From contig JACXVB010000012.1 of the NCBI GenBank assembly GCA_014763615.1, positions 23,086 through 87,085 on the forward strand: 64,000 nt of DNA. Reading direction: 5' to 3'. This stretch comes from Sphingobacteriales bacterium. GTDB taxonomy: Bacteria; Bacteroidota; Bacteroidia; Sphingobacteriales; Sphingobacteriaceae. The first letter of the stretch is position 1. The number at the start of each line of letters is the position of its first letter. The notes beneath the pieces were generated by a model, which saw nothing but the letters and a program-made list of their open reading frames with translations, searched no databases and was not told where the DNA came from. This document shows positions 26,619 to 35,650 of this stretch, piece after piece. The translations under genes were made by a program, and so were the position numbers.

Positions 26619-27704
26619 TCAAACCGCAGGTTCTTGCTGGCTCAAACAGTGGAAACTACCCAATCCCCAAATGATATCAGTAGAATCAATACCTACCGTT
26701 TCTCTATCAGGAAAACATTGAGAGATGATATCTAAAGCTTTTTGATCCTTTGCACAACGATAAGTTGGGACAATCACATATTTATTGCAGATGTAAAAGT
26801 TAGCATAGGAAGCTGGTAAACGGGTGTCTTCATAAATTACTGCATCAGGCATCGGAATTTCAATGATGTTGAGCTTTTCGCCATTCAACAAAGTCATTTC
26901 TTTTAATTCTCTGAGATTGCTTTGTAACAATTCATAATTCTCATCCTCAGGATTATCTTCCACCACTGTAATCACAGTGTTTTCATTTACAAATCTCACA
27001 GTATCATCAATATGGCCATCGGTATCATCACCTACAATGCCATCACTCACCCAAAGCACTTGTTGCTGACCATAATAGGTTTTCAAAAATTCCTCAATTT
27101 GCGCTTGATTTAAATGCGGATTACGATTTTCATTCAGCAAGCAGCTTTTAGAAGTTAAGATTGTCCCTTTTCCGTTAAATTCTACAGAACCACCTTCCAT
27201 AATAATCTCTGGATAAAAAACAGGAATATTGAAATATTGACCAATTTTTGTTGGGATGACATCGTCTAAATCAAAAGGAGGATATTTACCGCCCCAAGCA
27301 TTAAAACCCCAATCTACAATCACCTTTCTCCTTTCTTTTGGATTGATTAAAAATGCAGGACCATGGTCACGACACCAAGCGTCGTTGGTTGGATGAAAAT
27401 AAAACTCTACCTGAGTTAAATCTGCACCAGCAGATTCAATGTGTTTCAAAGCGAAAGCTTTCATGGCTTCATCCTTCACATTAATCCGCACCTTTTCAGA
27501 AAAAGACAAATATTTGATAAACTCTGCATATCGAGGATAAATACTATCAATTTTACCCGGCCAACTCTCTTCTTTATGAGGCCAACTTAACCAAGTCGCC
27601 TCGTGTTTTGCCCATTCGGGAGGAAAGACGTAAGAAGTCGGAAGACCGAGGTCAGAAGACCGAAATCTGGAGTCGGAAGTCTGATTTATGTTTTCTTTAC
27701 TCAT
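26619..27704 (-). CDS. aguA: Agmatine deiminase family protein with a repeat-derived N-terminus
   Basis: 361 aa. Converts agmatine to N-carbamoylputrescine. The guanidine-modifying-enzyme fold is visible: SWPHKEESWPGK near the start, WCRDHGPAFL, MEGGSVEFNGKGTIL, DDTDGHIDDTVRF and the nucleophile Cys near residue 353 (GSFHCLSQ). The first eight codons (MSKENINQ) are followed by about 16 codons (roughly 27634-27680) that are encoded by an intergenic-type repeat also present inverted at 28091-28122; homology to the family begins only around YVFPPEWAKHEATW. The ATG lies directly after the stop of the four-helix-bundle gene. The partner amidase gene lies beyond that gene. Confidence 0.9.
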   Translation of the reverse strand: MSKENINQTSDSRFRSSDLGLPTSYVFPPEWAKHEATWLSWPHKEESWPGKIDSIYPRYAEFIKYLSFSEKVRINVKDEAMKAFALKHIESAGADLTQVEFYFHPTNDAWCRDHGPAFLINPKERRKVIVDWGFNAWGGKYPPFDLDDVIPTKIGQYFNIPVFYPEIIMEGGSVEFNGKGTILTSKSCLLNENRNPHLNQAQIEEFLKTYYGQQQVLWVSDGIVGDDTDGHIDDTVRFVNENTVITVVEDNPEDENYELLQSNLRELKEMTLLNGEKLNIIEIPMPDAVIYEDTRLPASYANFYICNKYVIVPTYRCAKDQKALDIISQCFPDRETVGIDSTDIIWGLGSFHCLSQQEPAV

Positions 27705-28122
27705 TTATTTTAAGGATTTCTTTAATGCAATCAGCATAAAATGAATTTGTTCACACTCTGCATATAATTTTTCAAAATCTTCCTGCTTGATAATATTTCT
27801 TCTTTTACCCAAATGCAAACAACTTACCACTTCAATATTTGAGCGAATTGAATAAGATAAAAATCTTGAAAATTCAGCATTTGATTGGTCAGTACTTCCT
27901 TCAGCTATATTCAATGAAATTGAATCGCTTGCTCTTTTAATTTGAGAAGTTAGAACGTAAAGCTCATCTTTTGGGAAAGATTTAGTAAGAGAATCTATCT
28001 CCACTGATAAATCAATCGCTTTTTGCCAAACTTTAAGACCCTCAAATTTAAAAGCCATGTTAATTTAGATAAGTTTTTTTATTTCGCTCAAACTTCGGTC
28101 TTCTGTCCTCAGACTTCCGACT
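27635..28122. mobile_element. Possible mobile cassette: four-helix-bundle gene between inverted repeats
   Basis: A segment of about 490 bases is bounded by imperfect inverted repeats of about 32 bases. Left (27635-27666, plus strand) reads AAGTCGGAAGACCGAGG then TCAGAAGACCGAA; the reverse complement of the right one (28091-28122) reads AAGTCGGAAGTCTGAGG then ACAGAAGACCGAA, only about 4-5 mismatches. Between them is a single gene of the S23/IVS four-helix-bundle family. The right repeat begins immediately after the amidase stop codon and the left one lies inside the aguA coding sequence. The cassette separates two genes that normally adjoin. That the unit moves is inference. Confidence 0.5.
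27705..28058 (-). CDS. Four-helix-bundle protein (S23/23S-rRNA IVS protein family)
   Basis: 117-aa protein of the family first described from ORFs in 23S rRNA intervening sequences. Signature: FEGLKVWQKAIDLSVEI at the start, LTSQIKRASDSISLNIAEGS in the centre and FSRFLSYSIRSNIEVVSCL. The fold is a pentameric helical bundle related to the Avd accessory protein of diversity-generating retroelements. The biochemical role of free-standing copies is not established. It lies between the amidase and deiminase genes, flanked by inverted repeats, and its stop is directly next to the aguA start. Confidence 0.9.
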   Translation of the reverse strand: MAFKFEGLKVWQKAIDLSVEIDSLTKSFPKDELYVLTSQIKRASDSISLNIAEGSTDQSNAEFSRFLSYSIRSNIEVVSCLHLGKRRNIIKQEDFEKLYAECEQIHFMLIALKKSLK

Positions 28123-28123
28123 T

Positions 28124-28996
28124 TTAATCTTCATCAATAAATCGTTTCACAATCGGCTGGTAAGAATCAATTCTGCGGTCTCTTAAGAATGGCCAATGAA
28201 CTCTGTAATTGTCTGACTGCGCCAAATCTACTTCTTGTACATGCACTTCTTCATGATCTACAGAACCTTTATATAATAATCTTCCAAAAGGATTAGCAAT
28301 AAAAGAACCTCCCCAAAATTTTACGCCAGCTTCTTCTCCTACCCTATTTACGCCTACCACATGCACCCCATTGGCTACGGCATGAGAACTTTGGATAGTT
28401 TGCCAAGCGTTATGTTGCTCCTGATTAGTTGCTTCGTCTTGAGTTGTGGCCCAACCGATAGCTGTTGGATAAAATAAAATTTCGGCACCCATTAAGGTGG
28501 TAATTCTCGCTGCTTCTGGATACCATTGATCCCAGCATATTAAAACTCCGATAGTGGCAAATTTGGTTTTGAAAACTTTATAGCCTAAATCGCCAGGAGT
28601 GAAATAAAATTTCTCATAAAATCCTGGATCATCAGGAATATGCATTTTGCGATATTTTCCTAAATACGAACCATCTGCATCTAAAACGGCCGTTGTATTG
28701 TGATAAACACCCTGTGTACGTTTTTCGAAAAGTGATGCAATAATTACTACTCCTAATTCTCCAGCTAGTTTTTGCAAAACATCCGTAGATGGACCAGGGA
28801 TAGATTCTGCCAAGGTGAAATTATCATAGTTTTCTTCGTCACAGAAGTAGAGGGAAGTAAAAAGCTCTTGCAAACAAATAATCTGAGCCCCTTTAGACGC
28901 TGCTTCTTTTACTTTTTCAACTGCCTTAGTCAAGTTCTGTTGCTTATCTGCCACACAAGTCATCTGCACTAACCCTAATTTTACATTTTTGCTCAT
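28124..28996 (-). CDS. aguB: N-carbamoylputrescine amidase (carbon-nitrogen hydrolase)
   Basis: 290-aa nitrilase-superfamily enzyme that turns N-carbamoylputrescine into putrescine. The catalytic triad is visible: Glu in LQELFTSLYFC, Lys in KYRKMHIPDDPGFYEKFYF and Cys near residue 153 in LICWDQWYPEAAR. Length fits AguB. With aguA it would convert agmatine to putrescine. Starts at ATG 28996; first gene of the minus-strand aguB / four-helix / aguA series. Confidence 0.93.
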   Translation of the reverse strand: MSKNVKLGLVQMTCVADKQQNLTKAVEKVKEAASKGAQIICLQELFTSLYFCDEENYDNFTLAESIPGPSTDVLQKLAGELGVVIIASLFEKRTQGVYHNTTAVLDADGSYLGKYRKMHIPDDPGFYEKFYFTPGDLGYKVFKTKFATIGVLICWDQWYPEAARITTLMGAEILFYPTAIGWATTQDEATNQEQHNAWQTIQSSHAVANGVHVVGVNRVGEEAGVKFWGGSFIANPFGRLLYKGSVDHEEVHVQEVDLAQSDNYRVHWPFLRDRRIDSYQPIVKRFIDED

Positions 28997-29059
28997 GATA
29001 TTTCCTTTTGTTGCTGCAAAAATAAGGATTCAGACGGGAATTGGTTTTAGAAGTTGAAA

Positions 29060-29782
29060 TTACTCTGATAATGCAGCTTCAATAGATTTTTCTATCCAAA
29101 GTGAGTTAGCTGGAGATCCTCCTTTACTTTGAAAAACCACCTTTCCTTTTGTATCAACCACCACATTAGTGGGATAGCCAGATATTTTGAAAGAGTTAGC
29201 AATATATCTTCCATCGGTAACAAAATGATAATTAAAAGGAGTGGTCTTTAAAAAATCTTTCAATTCATACCAAGGATCTAAGCCTACCGCAACAAAAAGA
29301 ACTTTTGGATTGTCTTTGTATTTATAAACCAAAGCATTTAAATCAGGGATTTCTTGCCTGCAAGGCGGACAGTTAATGAACCAATAATTAACAACCAAAA
29401 TTTTCCCTTTTAAGTCTTCTAACTTAAATTTCTGGTTATCTGTATCTCTAAAAGTAAAGTAATTAAAATCATCTCCCTCTTTAAAAGCTCCGCTGTCCAT
29501 CGGTTTTGGCATCCTTGCATTTCTATCCTCAATTTCTTGTTGACTCATTTCATAAATAACAAAAACTGGCTTTTGAGGATCCTTGGCATCGGTTAATTTA
29601 ACGCCATATTTCCCACTCTGAAAAAGCTTATACCAAACAGCATAAGGATATTCTTGCCCATCCGTATTTTTAACTGTTGCGTTTTGATCTAACTTGATTT
29701 GCATTTTATTTTGAGCCCTCAAGCTGGCTTGAAAAACTAAAATAACTGAGAATAGCTATAAAATTTTGAATGATAATTTCAT
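29060..29782 (-). pseudogene. TlpA/AhpC-type thioredoxin-fold protein with an amber stop inside its signal peptide
   Basis: The thioredoxin-fold region has the redox motif NCPPCRQEIPDL and a C-terminal GYPTNVVVDTKGKV, so it is a TlpA-like disulfide reductase or thiol oxidoreductase with an extra N-terminal beta-rich part. The reading frame that continues upstream from the first internal ATG (29704) reads ATG at 29782, then MKLSFKIL, TAG (29756-29758), then LFSVILVFQASLRAQ: a normal signal peptide broken at codon 9. Without it, translation could start at TTG 29722 or ATG 29704, giving a cytoplasmic and probably useless protein. So the gene is either freshly inactivated, read through, or carries a sequencing error. 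Everything downstream is intact. Confidence 0.72.
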
Positions 29783-29800
29783 AAGAATTATAATAATTAT

Positions 29801-31282
29801 TTAATCTGATAAAACGGATTGATTCCCAAACCTCTTCCAAAGGAAATAAACTGGAATCCCTAAGAAAACGATTAATAAACCCCAACCACAAGTGTCGGGT
29901 TTGTAGATTAATAAATCCACACAAATAGCCGCAGCAATGATGATGTATAAAGCTGGTAAAACCGGATAACCAAAGGCTTTATAAGGTCGCTCCCATTCTG
30001 GTCTTTTCTTTCTCAGGATAAATAAACCTATAATCGTGACCATGTAAAATAGCAGCGAAGAAAAAGTGCAATAATCTAACAATTGCCCGTAAGAACCTGA
30101 CAAACATAAAGCGGAGGCCCAAATGGCTTGTAAAATTAAGGCGAAACCGGGTACATCTTTTTTATTTAAAGTACCGGCTTTTTCAAAGAAAACACCATCC
30201 TTAGCCATCGCATAATATAATCTTGCACCAGATAAAATTAAACCATTGTTACAACCAAAAGTAGAAACCATAATGAGCAGAGCCATTACGGTTACTGCTG
30301 CATTACCAAAAATAATAGAAGCTGCAGCCGTCCCCACCCTATCTTGTGTAGCAAACATGATTCCTTTTCCTATCACTCCAGCACCTTCTGGCGAACCATG
30401 AATGGGAAGCAACATGATGTAAGCCACATTGGCTAAAATGTATAATATAGTAACGATTAATGTTCCGAAAAATAGGCTCAAAGGAATGTTCCTTTGCGGG
30501 TCTTTTACTTCACCTGCAGTATAAGTAATGTTATTCCATGAGTCGGAACTAAACAAGGAGCCAATCATGGCGGCGCCAATTGCACCCCATAACACTACAC
30601 CACTCAGCATTTCAGTAGTCACACTTCCGTCTGCATTTTGCTTCACACTGTAGGTAGTCCAAAAATCTTGGATATTCGCCTTAAAAGCATCAGAATTCAA
30701 TCCAAAATAAATTCCTAAAATGATCAGTCCTATCAGCGAGAGAATCTTCGCTAAGGTGAATACGGTTTGTAATATTTTAGCATTTTTGATTCCTTGCAAA
30801 TTCACGAAAGTCAAAAAGGCAATCAATACTAAAGCTAAAAACTGCGTAGCATTAAATTGAAAAAAGCCTAAATCTAAAAGAATATGTTGCTCATCAAAAA
30901 ACGGAATGAGCTCAGCGGTGTATTTCGCAAAGGCAATAGCCACTGCGGCAATTACTCCGGTTTGAATCACCATAAAAACTGTCCAACCGAAGAGAAAACC
31001 AATCATTGGGTTATAAGCTTCCTTCAAATAAACATATTGTCCACCAGCTTTGGGCATCATTCCGGCTAGTTCTCCATAACTTAAGGCAGCAATTAAGGTA
31101 ATCACTCCGGTCAGTAACCAAATCAATAATAAAACGCCCGGAGAGCCCACTGTACGGGCCATATCAGAGGTTACTAGAAAAATTCCAGAGCCAATCATAG
31201 AACCCGAAACAATCATGGTAGAATCTAAGAGCCCAAGCTCTCGTTTCATGGTAGTATGTGTAGATGTTGCCGTTTGATCCAT
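29801..31282 (-). CDS. APC-family amino acid permease
   Basis: 493-aa inner-membrane transporter with about 12 helices. The first helix motif SMIGSGIFLVTSDMARTVG and the GELAGMMPKAGGQYVYLKEA segment are the amino acid/polyamine/organocation (APC) signatures; helix 6 and the FGCNNGLILSGARLYYAMAKD loop also fit. It resembles LAT-like Bacteroidota permeases; the substrate cannot be told from sequence, although the nearby agmatine/putrescine genes make amino acids or polyamines plausible. A minus-strand promoter is suggested at 31299-31329. Confidence 0.9.
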   Translation of the reverse strand: MDQTATSTHTTMKRELGLLDSTMIVSGSMIGSGIFLVTSDMARTVGSPGVLLLIWLLTGVITLIAALSYGELAGMMPKAGGQYVYLKEAYNPMIGFLFGWTVFMVIQTGVIAAVAIAFAKYTAELIPFFDEQHILLDLGFFQFNATQFLALVLIAFLTFVNLQGIKNAKILQTVFTLAKILSLIGLIILGIYFGLNSDAFKANIQDFWTTYSVKQNADGSVTTEMLSGVVLWGAIGAAMIGSLFSSDSWNNITYTAGEVKDPQRNIPLSLFFGTLIVTILYILANVAYIMLLPIHGSPEGAGVIGKGIMFATQDRVGTAAASIIFGNAAVTVMALLIMVSTFGCNNGLILSGARLYYAMAKDGVFFEKAGTLNKKDVPGFALILQAIWASALCLSGSYGQLLDYCTFSSLLFYMVTIIGLFILRKKRPEWERPYKAFGYPVLPALYIIIAAAICVDLLIYKPDTCGWGLLIVFLGIPVYFLWKRFGNQSVLSD

Positions 31283-31298
31283 TGTACAAGTTTAAACC

Positions 31299-31329
31299 TA
31301 AAGCTATTTAAAAAAATCAAAAGCGCAAT
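31299..31329 (-). promoter_or_regulatory. Candidate promoter of the APC permease gene
   Basis: On the minus strand ATTG (31326-31329), 19-base spacer, then TAGCTTTA (31299-31306), 17 bases upstream of the ATG. Matches the Bacteroidota pattern with a weak -33. Confidence 0.4.
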
Positions 31330-31398
31330 TCTTTATCTCAAAGTTCATCGAAAAAATCACTTTTAAAAATCTTTATTCTACTTCAAGCGTATTTAATG

Positions 31399-31429
31399 TT
31401 TGTAAATATGAATTTGCCTCTTAAATTTG
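31399..31429 (+). promoter_or_regulatory. Bacteroidota-type promoter of hppA
   Basis: TTTG (31399-31402), 19-base spacer, TAAATTTG (31422-31429): an exact fit to TTTG/N19/TAnnTTTG. It lies 43 bases before the hppA ATG and is the best promoter seen in the window. Confidence 0.65.
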
Positions 31430-31472
31430 AAACTTCGGTTATAACCTAATTTTTTAATTTTTAGATACATGT

Positions 31473-33821
31473 ATGGATTTTTTACAAACTAACTTAATTT
31501 ATTTTATTCCGTTATTGGGCGTTGTGGGTATTTTAGTCATGATTTCCAAATCTATTTGGGTAGCCAAGCAAGATGCCGGAGACCAGAAAATGACGGAATT
31601 GGCGGGTTATATTGCCGATGGAGCGATGGCTTTTTTGAAAGCCGAATGGAAAGTGTTGAGCATATTCGTACTTTTTGCAGGTGCATTATTGGCTTATAGC
31701 GGAACCATCCACGAAATTAACGGACAAGAAATCCACTCGAGCTGGGTGATTTCTATAGCTTTCGTTATTGGTGCAGTTTTTTCTGCTTATGCAGGATACA
31801 TCGGAATGAGAGCAGCTACAAAAGCGAATGTTCGTACTACCCAAGCTGCTAGAACCAGTTTAAAACAAGCTTTAAAAGTATCTTTTACTGGTGGAACTGT
31901 AATGGGATTAGGCGTTGCTGGTTTAGCTATTTTAGGTCTTGGAGGTTTATTTATCGTTTTCCTTTCTGTTTTTTCTGATTTAGGTACTGAAACTGTTAAA
32001 ACTTCTATTGAAGTATTAACTGGTTTCTCTTTAGGTGCCGAATCAATCGCCTTATTTGCCCGTGTGGGTGGCGGTATTTATACTAAGGCTGCCGATGTAG
32101 GTGCGGATTTAGTAGGTAAGGTTGAAGCAGGTATTCCCGAAGACGATGTTAGAAATCCGGCAACGATTGCGGACAACGTTGGAGACAATGTAGGTGATGT
32201 TGCAGGGATGGGAGCCGATCTTTTTGGTTCTTATGTAGCCACCATTTTAGCCACTATGGTTTTGGGGCAAGAAATTGTGGTAACGGATAAGTTCGGCGGC
32301 ATGTCTCCTATTCTTTTACCGATGGTCATTTGCGGATTAGGAATTATCTTCTCTATCATCGGAACTTGGTTTGTTACGATTAAAGATGAAAAATCTAATG
32401 TACAAACGGCTTTAAACTTAGGAAACTGGTCGTCTATTGCGATAACTGCTATTGCATCCTTTTTTGTGGTAAGTTGGATGTTGCCAGAAACCCTAATGTT
32501 AAGAGGTTATGAGTTCAGTAGCATCAATGTGTTTTATGCCATCATTGTTGGATTGGTAGTTGGTACCATTATGAGTGTGGTTACTGAATATTATACCGCA
32601 ATGGGTAAAGGACCTGTTGATTCTATTGTTCAACAATCTTCTACCGGGCATGCTACCAATATTATCTCTGGTTTAGCAGTAGGGATGAAATCTACTGTGA
32701 TTCCAATTCTAACTCTAGCAGGAGGTATCATGACTTCCTATTATTTCGCTGGTTTATACGGCGTAGCTATTGCTGCTGCGGGTATGATGGCAACCACAGC
32801 CATGCAATTAGCGATTGACGCTTTCGGCCCTATTGCGGATAATGCTGGTGGTATTGCAGAAATGAGTCAACTTCCGCCCGAAGTACGTGAGCGTACAGAT
32901 AATTTAGATGCTGTAGGTAACACTACTGCCGCTACGGGTAAAGGTTTCGCCATTGCTTCTGCGGCGTTAACTTCATTAGCCTTATTTGCGGCTTTCGTAG
33001 GTATTGCTGGAATCGATGCTATTGACATTTATAAAGCTCCTGTTTTAGCTGGTTTATTTGTGGGTGGGATGATTCCTTTCATTTTCTCAGCTTTATGTAT
33101 CCAAGCCGTTGGAAGAGCAGCCATGGATATGGTGAACGAAGTTCGTCGCCAATTCCGAGAAATTCCAGGTATTATGGAGTATAAAGCCAAACCAGAATAT
33201 GAGAAATGTGTAGCCATCTCAACCAAGGCTTCTATTCGTGAGATGATGATGCCAGGAGCTATTGCCTTGATTAGCCCTGTAATTATTGGTTTTGTTTTCG
33301 GACCAGAGGTTTTAGGAGGAACGTTAGCCGGTGTAACCGTTTCTGGTGTATTGATGGGGATTTTCCAATCTAATGCTGGCGGTGCTTGGGATAACGCTAA
33401 AAAATCTTTCGAGAAAGGCGTGTTGATCAATGGCGAAATGCACTACAAGAAATCAGAACCACATAAAGCCTCTGTAACTGGTGATACTGTTGGGGATCCT
33501 TTTAAAGATACTTCTGGACCATCTATGAATATCTTAATCAAACTAATGTCTATCGTTTCTTTGGTTATTGCACCTTATATCGCACAACCTGCAAAAGCGG
33601 ATTTATCCATGAAACATCATGGAGTAAAAGTAGAACATGCCATGATGATGGAAAACTGCAATGCAGAAATGATGAAAGAATGCACCCCAGAAATGATGGC
33701 AAAAATGAAAGCAGAAGGTAAAGCTTGTCCTGCAATGATGCAAAGAGATGAAGCCAGAAAAGGTCACATGAGCTGTTGCGAAACGCCATCGATGGCAAAT
33801 CGATTTAAAAGTAAGCCTTAA
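31473..33821 (+). CDS. hppA: Membrane-bound cation-pumping pyrophosphatase with a Met/Cys/His-rich C-terminal tail
   Basis: 782 aa. Hydrolyses pyrophosphate and pumps H+ and/or Na+ across the inner membrane. About 16 helices; substrate motifs [18 protein letters not shown] and [20 protein letters not shown] and the later [17 protein letters not shown] are all present. The stretch [10 protein letters not shown] has Ala where potassium-independent enzymes have Lys, so this should be the K+-dependent type, which includes the Na+ pumps. The last 70 residues (713-782) are not part of the family: they contain 13 Met, 5 Cys and 4 His (for example [18 protein letters not shown] and HMSCC), suggesting metal binding. 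The tail is in frame with no sign of a frameshift and a terminator follows. Confidence 0.93.
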   Translation: MDFLQTNLIYFIPLLGVVGILVMISKSIWVAKQDAGDQKMTELAGYIADGAMAFLKAEWKVLSIFVLFAGALLAYSGTIHEINGQEIHSSWVISIAFVIGAVFSAYAGYIGMRAATKANVRTTQAARTSLKQALKVSFTGGTVMGLGVAGLAILGLGGLFIVFLSVFSDLGTETVKTSIEVLTGFSLGAESIALFARVGGGIYTKAADVGADLVGKVEAGIPEDDVRNPATIADNVGDNVGDVAGMGADLFGSYVATILATMVLGQEIVVTDKFGGMSPILLPMVICGLGIIFSIIGTWFVTIKDEKSNVQTALNLGNWSSIAITAIASFFVVSWMLPETLMLRGYEFSSINVFYAIIVGLVVGTIMSVVTEYYTAMGKGPVDSIVQQSSTGHATNIISGLAVGMKSTVIPILTLAGGIMTSYYFAGLYGVAIAAAGMMATTAMQLAIDAFGPIADNAGGIAEMSQLPPEVRERTDNLDAVGNTTAATGKGFAIASAALTSLALFAAFVGIAGIDAIDIYKAPVLAGLFVGGMIPFIFSALCIQAVGRAAMDMVNEVRRQFREIPGIMEYKAKPEYEKCVAISTKASIREMMMPGAIALISPVIIGFVFGPEVLGGTLAGVTVSGVLMGIFQSNAGGAWDNAKKSFEKGVLINGEMHYKKSEPHKASVTGDTVGDPFKDTSGPSMNILIKLMSIVSLVIAPYIAQPAKADLSMKHHGVKVEHAMMMENCNAEMMKECTPEMMAKMKAEGKACPAMMQRDEARKGHMSCCETPSMANRFKSKP

Positions 33822-33855
33822 AAATAAGATCAGACTGAGCGAAGTCGAAGCCTAG

Positions 33856-33890
33856 AATCCCAATCTTTAAAAAAGATTGGGATTTTTTTG
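33856..33890 (+). terminator. Rho-independent terminator of hppA
   Basis: Stem AATCCCAATCTTT (33856-33868)/AAAGATTGGGATT (33872-33884) followed by a T run to 33889. Just upstream (33837-33850) is a GAGCGAAGTCGAAG word of the dispersed repeat family. Confidence 0.85.
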
Positions 33891-33978
33891 AAAAGCAAAA
33901 TTTTCCTTCCCGCTTTACGAGATTTTAGCTTAGCCATCTCTAACTTAAGATCATGCGTTTTTAATCTGATCTAGCCTA

Positions 33979-34011
33979 TTTGTGGATAAATGAAAAAATT
34001 CCTTAGCTTTA
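33979..34011 (+). promoter_or_regulatory. Candidate promoter of the ybjQ-like gene
   Basis: TTTG (33979-33982), 21-base spacer, TAGCTTTA (34004-34011), 26 bases before the ATG at 34038. One mismatch to the Bacteroidota consensus. Confidence 0.45.
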
Positions 34012-34037
34012 TTATCATTCACTAAAACTTAAAATCT

Positions 34038-34373
34038 ATGAGTTATCCCATTTTAATTACAACCAGCACTTCTTTAGAAGGCTATAAAGTGACTAAACAA
34101 TTAGGTTTGGTACGAGGTATCACTGTTCGATCAAGAAGTATTTTGGGTAATATGGCTGGTGGTTTCATGACCATCTTTGGTGGAAGAAACACCATTTACA
34201 CAGAACTTTGTGAGCGTACCCGAGAAGAAGCCTTGCAATTATTGATAGAACACGCTATGCAAATAGGTGCCAATGCGATTATCAATATGCGTTATGATGC
34301 CAATGAAGTGATGAATGGTTTAACCGAAGTATTGGCTTACGGAACGGCCGTAGTTGTAGAAAAAACAGCTTAA
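34038..34373 (+). CDS. YbjQ family protein (DUF74)
   Basis: 111-aa protein with the YbjQ signature: TTSTSLEGYKVTKQLGLVRG, then RSILGNMAGGFMTIFGGRN, RTREEALQLLIEHAMQIGAN and AIINMRYDANE. The fold is a small pentameric alpha/beta protein, sometimes annotated as a heavy-metal-binding domain, but its real function is not known. It follows hppA but has its own promoter-like sequence. Confidence 0.9.
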   Translation: MSYPILITTSTSLEGYKVTKQLGLVRGITVRSRSILGNMAGGFMTIFGGRNTIYTELCERTREEALQLLIEHAMQIGANAIINMRYDANEVMNGLTEVLAYGTAVVVEKTA

Positions 34374-34546
34374 ATTCTTCGCATTTTGATGAAGATTTAG
34401 CGAAAACTTGTTTAATTATTCTGGTTCTTTATTTTCTTCATCAGCGAAAGCCAAATGTAAAACTAAAGTCAGCTATTGTCTTTTATTCTAATTGAGAAAA
34501 ATTATACCTTAATTTTAACATTTCAATAAATAATCAAAACTCAATT

Positions 34547-35596
34547 ATGACATTAGTAAAAGCATACGCCGCACAAAAAGCGGATCAACCTTTAGCTCCT
34601 TTTCAGTTAGATAGAAGAGAGCCTGAAGCTAAAGACGTAGAAATTGAAATCTTATATTGTGGAGTTTGTCATTCAGACATTCACACCGCCCGTAATGAAT
34701 GGGGACATACCATGTATCCGGTAGTTCCCGGACATGAAATTGTTGGAAAAGTAAGTCGTGTAGGTCACGAAGTAACCAAATACAAAGTTGGCGATACTGT
34801 GGGAGTTGGGTGTTTTGTAGATAGTTGTGGGCACTGTGCAAACTGTAAAGATGATTTAGAGCAGTATTGCGAAAATGGAAATTCACAAACTTATAATGCT
34901 TTTCTTCAGGATAAAAAGACCATTACTTACGGAGGTTATTCAACTCATATTGTAGTAACAGAAGGTTTCGTATTAAAAGTTTCTGACAAATTGAATTTAG
35001 CCGCCGTTGCACCTTTGTTATGTGCCGGAATTACTACTTACTCTCCTTTAAAACACTGGAATTGTAAAAAAGGTGATCAAGTTGCTGTTGTGGGTTTAGG
35101 TGGTTTAGGACACATGGCGGTAAAATTAGCAGCGTCTATGGGAGCGGAAGTAACCATGTTGAGTCGCTCGCCAGAAAAAGCGAAAGATGCTGATGCTCTT
35201 GGAGCTCATCATTTTGAGTTAACAACCGACCCTGAAAACATGAAAAAATTAGCCAATAGTTTTGATTTAATCATCAATACGGTTTCGGCTAAGCATGATT
35301 ATAACACCTATTTATCATTATTAAAAACCGATGGAACGATGGTTTTATTAGGCGTTCCGCCTGAAGCTTTACCAGTACATGCAGGTTCTTTAATTTTTGG
35401 AAGAAGAACTCTAGCCGGTTCATTGGTTGGAGGGATTAAAGAAACCCAAGAAATGTTAGACTATTGTGCAGAGCATAATATTGTTTCTGATATCGAAATG
35501 ATTAATATTGATCAAATTAACGAGGCTTATGAGCGTACCTTAAATGGCGATGTTCATTATCGTTTTGTGATTGATATGAAATCTTTGAAAGATTAG
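34547..35596 (+). CDS. Zinc-dependent NAD(P) alcohol dehydrogenase (cinnamyl-alcohol/YahK type)
   Basis: 349-aa medium-chain dehydrogenase. Catalytic zinc ligands: Cys in CGVCHSDIH, His-Glu in VPGHEIVG, and a later Cys in APLLCAGITTYSP; structural zinc ligands in CGHCANCKDDLEQYC. The cofactor loop is GLGGLGHMAVKLAASMG, followed by SRSPEKA where the Ser/Arg pair points to NADPH. It resembles YahK/AdhA-type aldehyde reductases that reduce a wide range of aldehydes. Single gene with a bidirectional terminator downstream. Confidence 0.92.
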   Translation: MTLVKAYAAQKADQPLAPFQLDRREPEAKDVEIEILYCGVCHSDIHTARNEWGHTMYPVVPGHEIVGKVSRVGHEVTKYKVGDTVGVGCFVDSCGHCANCKDDLEQYCENGNSQTYNAFLQDKKTITYGGYSTHIVVTEGFVLKVSDKLNLAAVAPLLCAGITTYSPLKHWNCKKGDQVAVVGLGGLGHMAVKLAASMGAEVTMLSRSPEKAKDADALGAHHFELTTDPENMKKLANSFDLIINTVSAKHDYNTYLSLLKTDGTMVLLGVPPEALPVHAGSLIFGRRTLAGSLVGGIKETQEMLDYCAEHNIVSDIEMINIDQINEAYERTLNGDVHYRFVIDMKSLKD

Positions 35597-35618
35597 TGAA
35601 CACACTTGAAATAAATGG

Positions 35619-35650
35619 AAAAGACTCGTTCTTTTGAACGAGTCTTTTTT
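35619..35650. terminator. Bidirectional terminator
   Basis: Perfect 13-base stem AAAAGACTCGTTC (35619-35631)/GAACGAGTCTTTT (35636-35648) with loop TTTT and T run; shared by the alcohol dehydrogenase gene and the convergent peptidase gene. Confidence 0.88.

Noticed and set aside
27705..28058. Avd protein of a diversity-generating retroelement
   Set aside because: The fold is related, but no reverse transcriptase, template repeat or variable target gene was seen nearby.
33609..33818. Frameshift at the end of hppA creating the odd tail
   Set aside because: The tail has biased, repetitive composition with good codons, keeps the frame and ends just before a terminator; a shifted frame would not give so regular a Met/Cys/His pattern.
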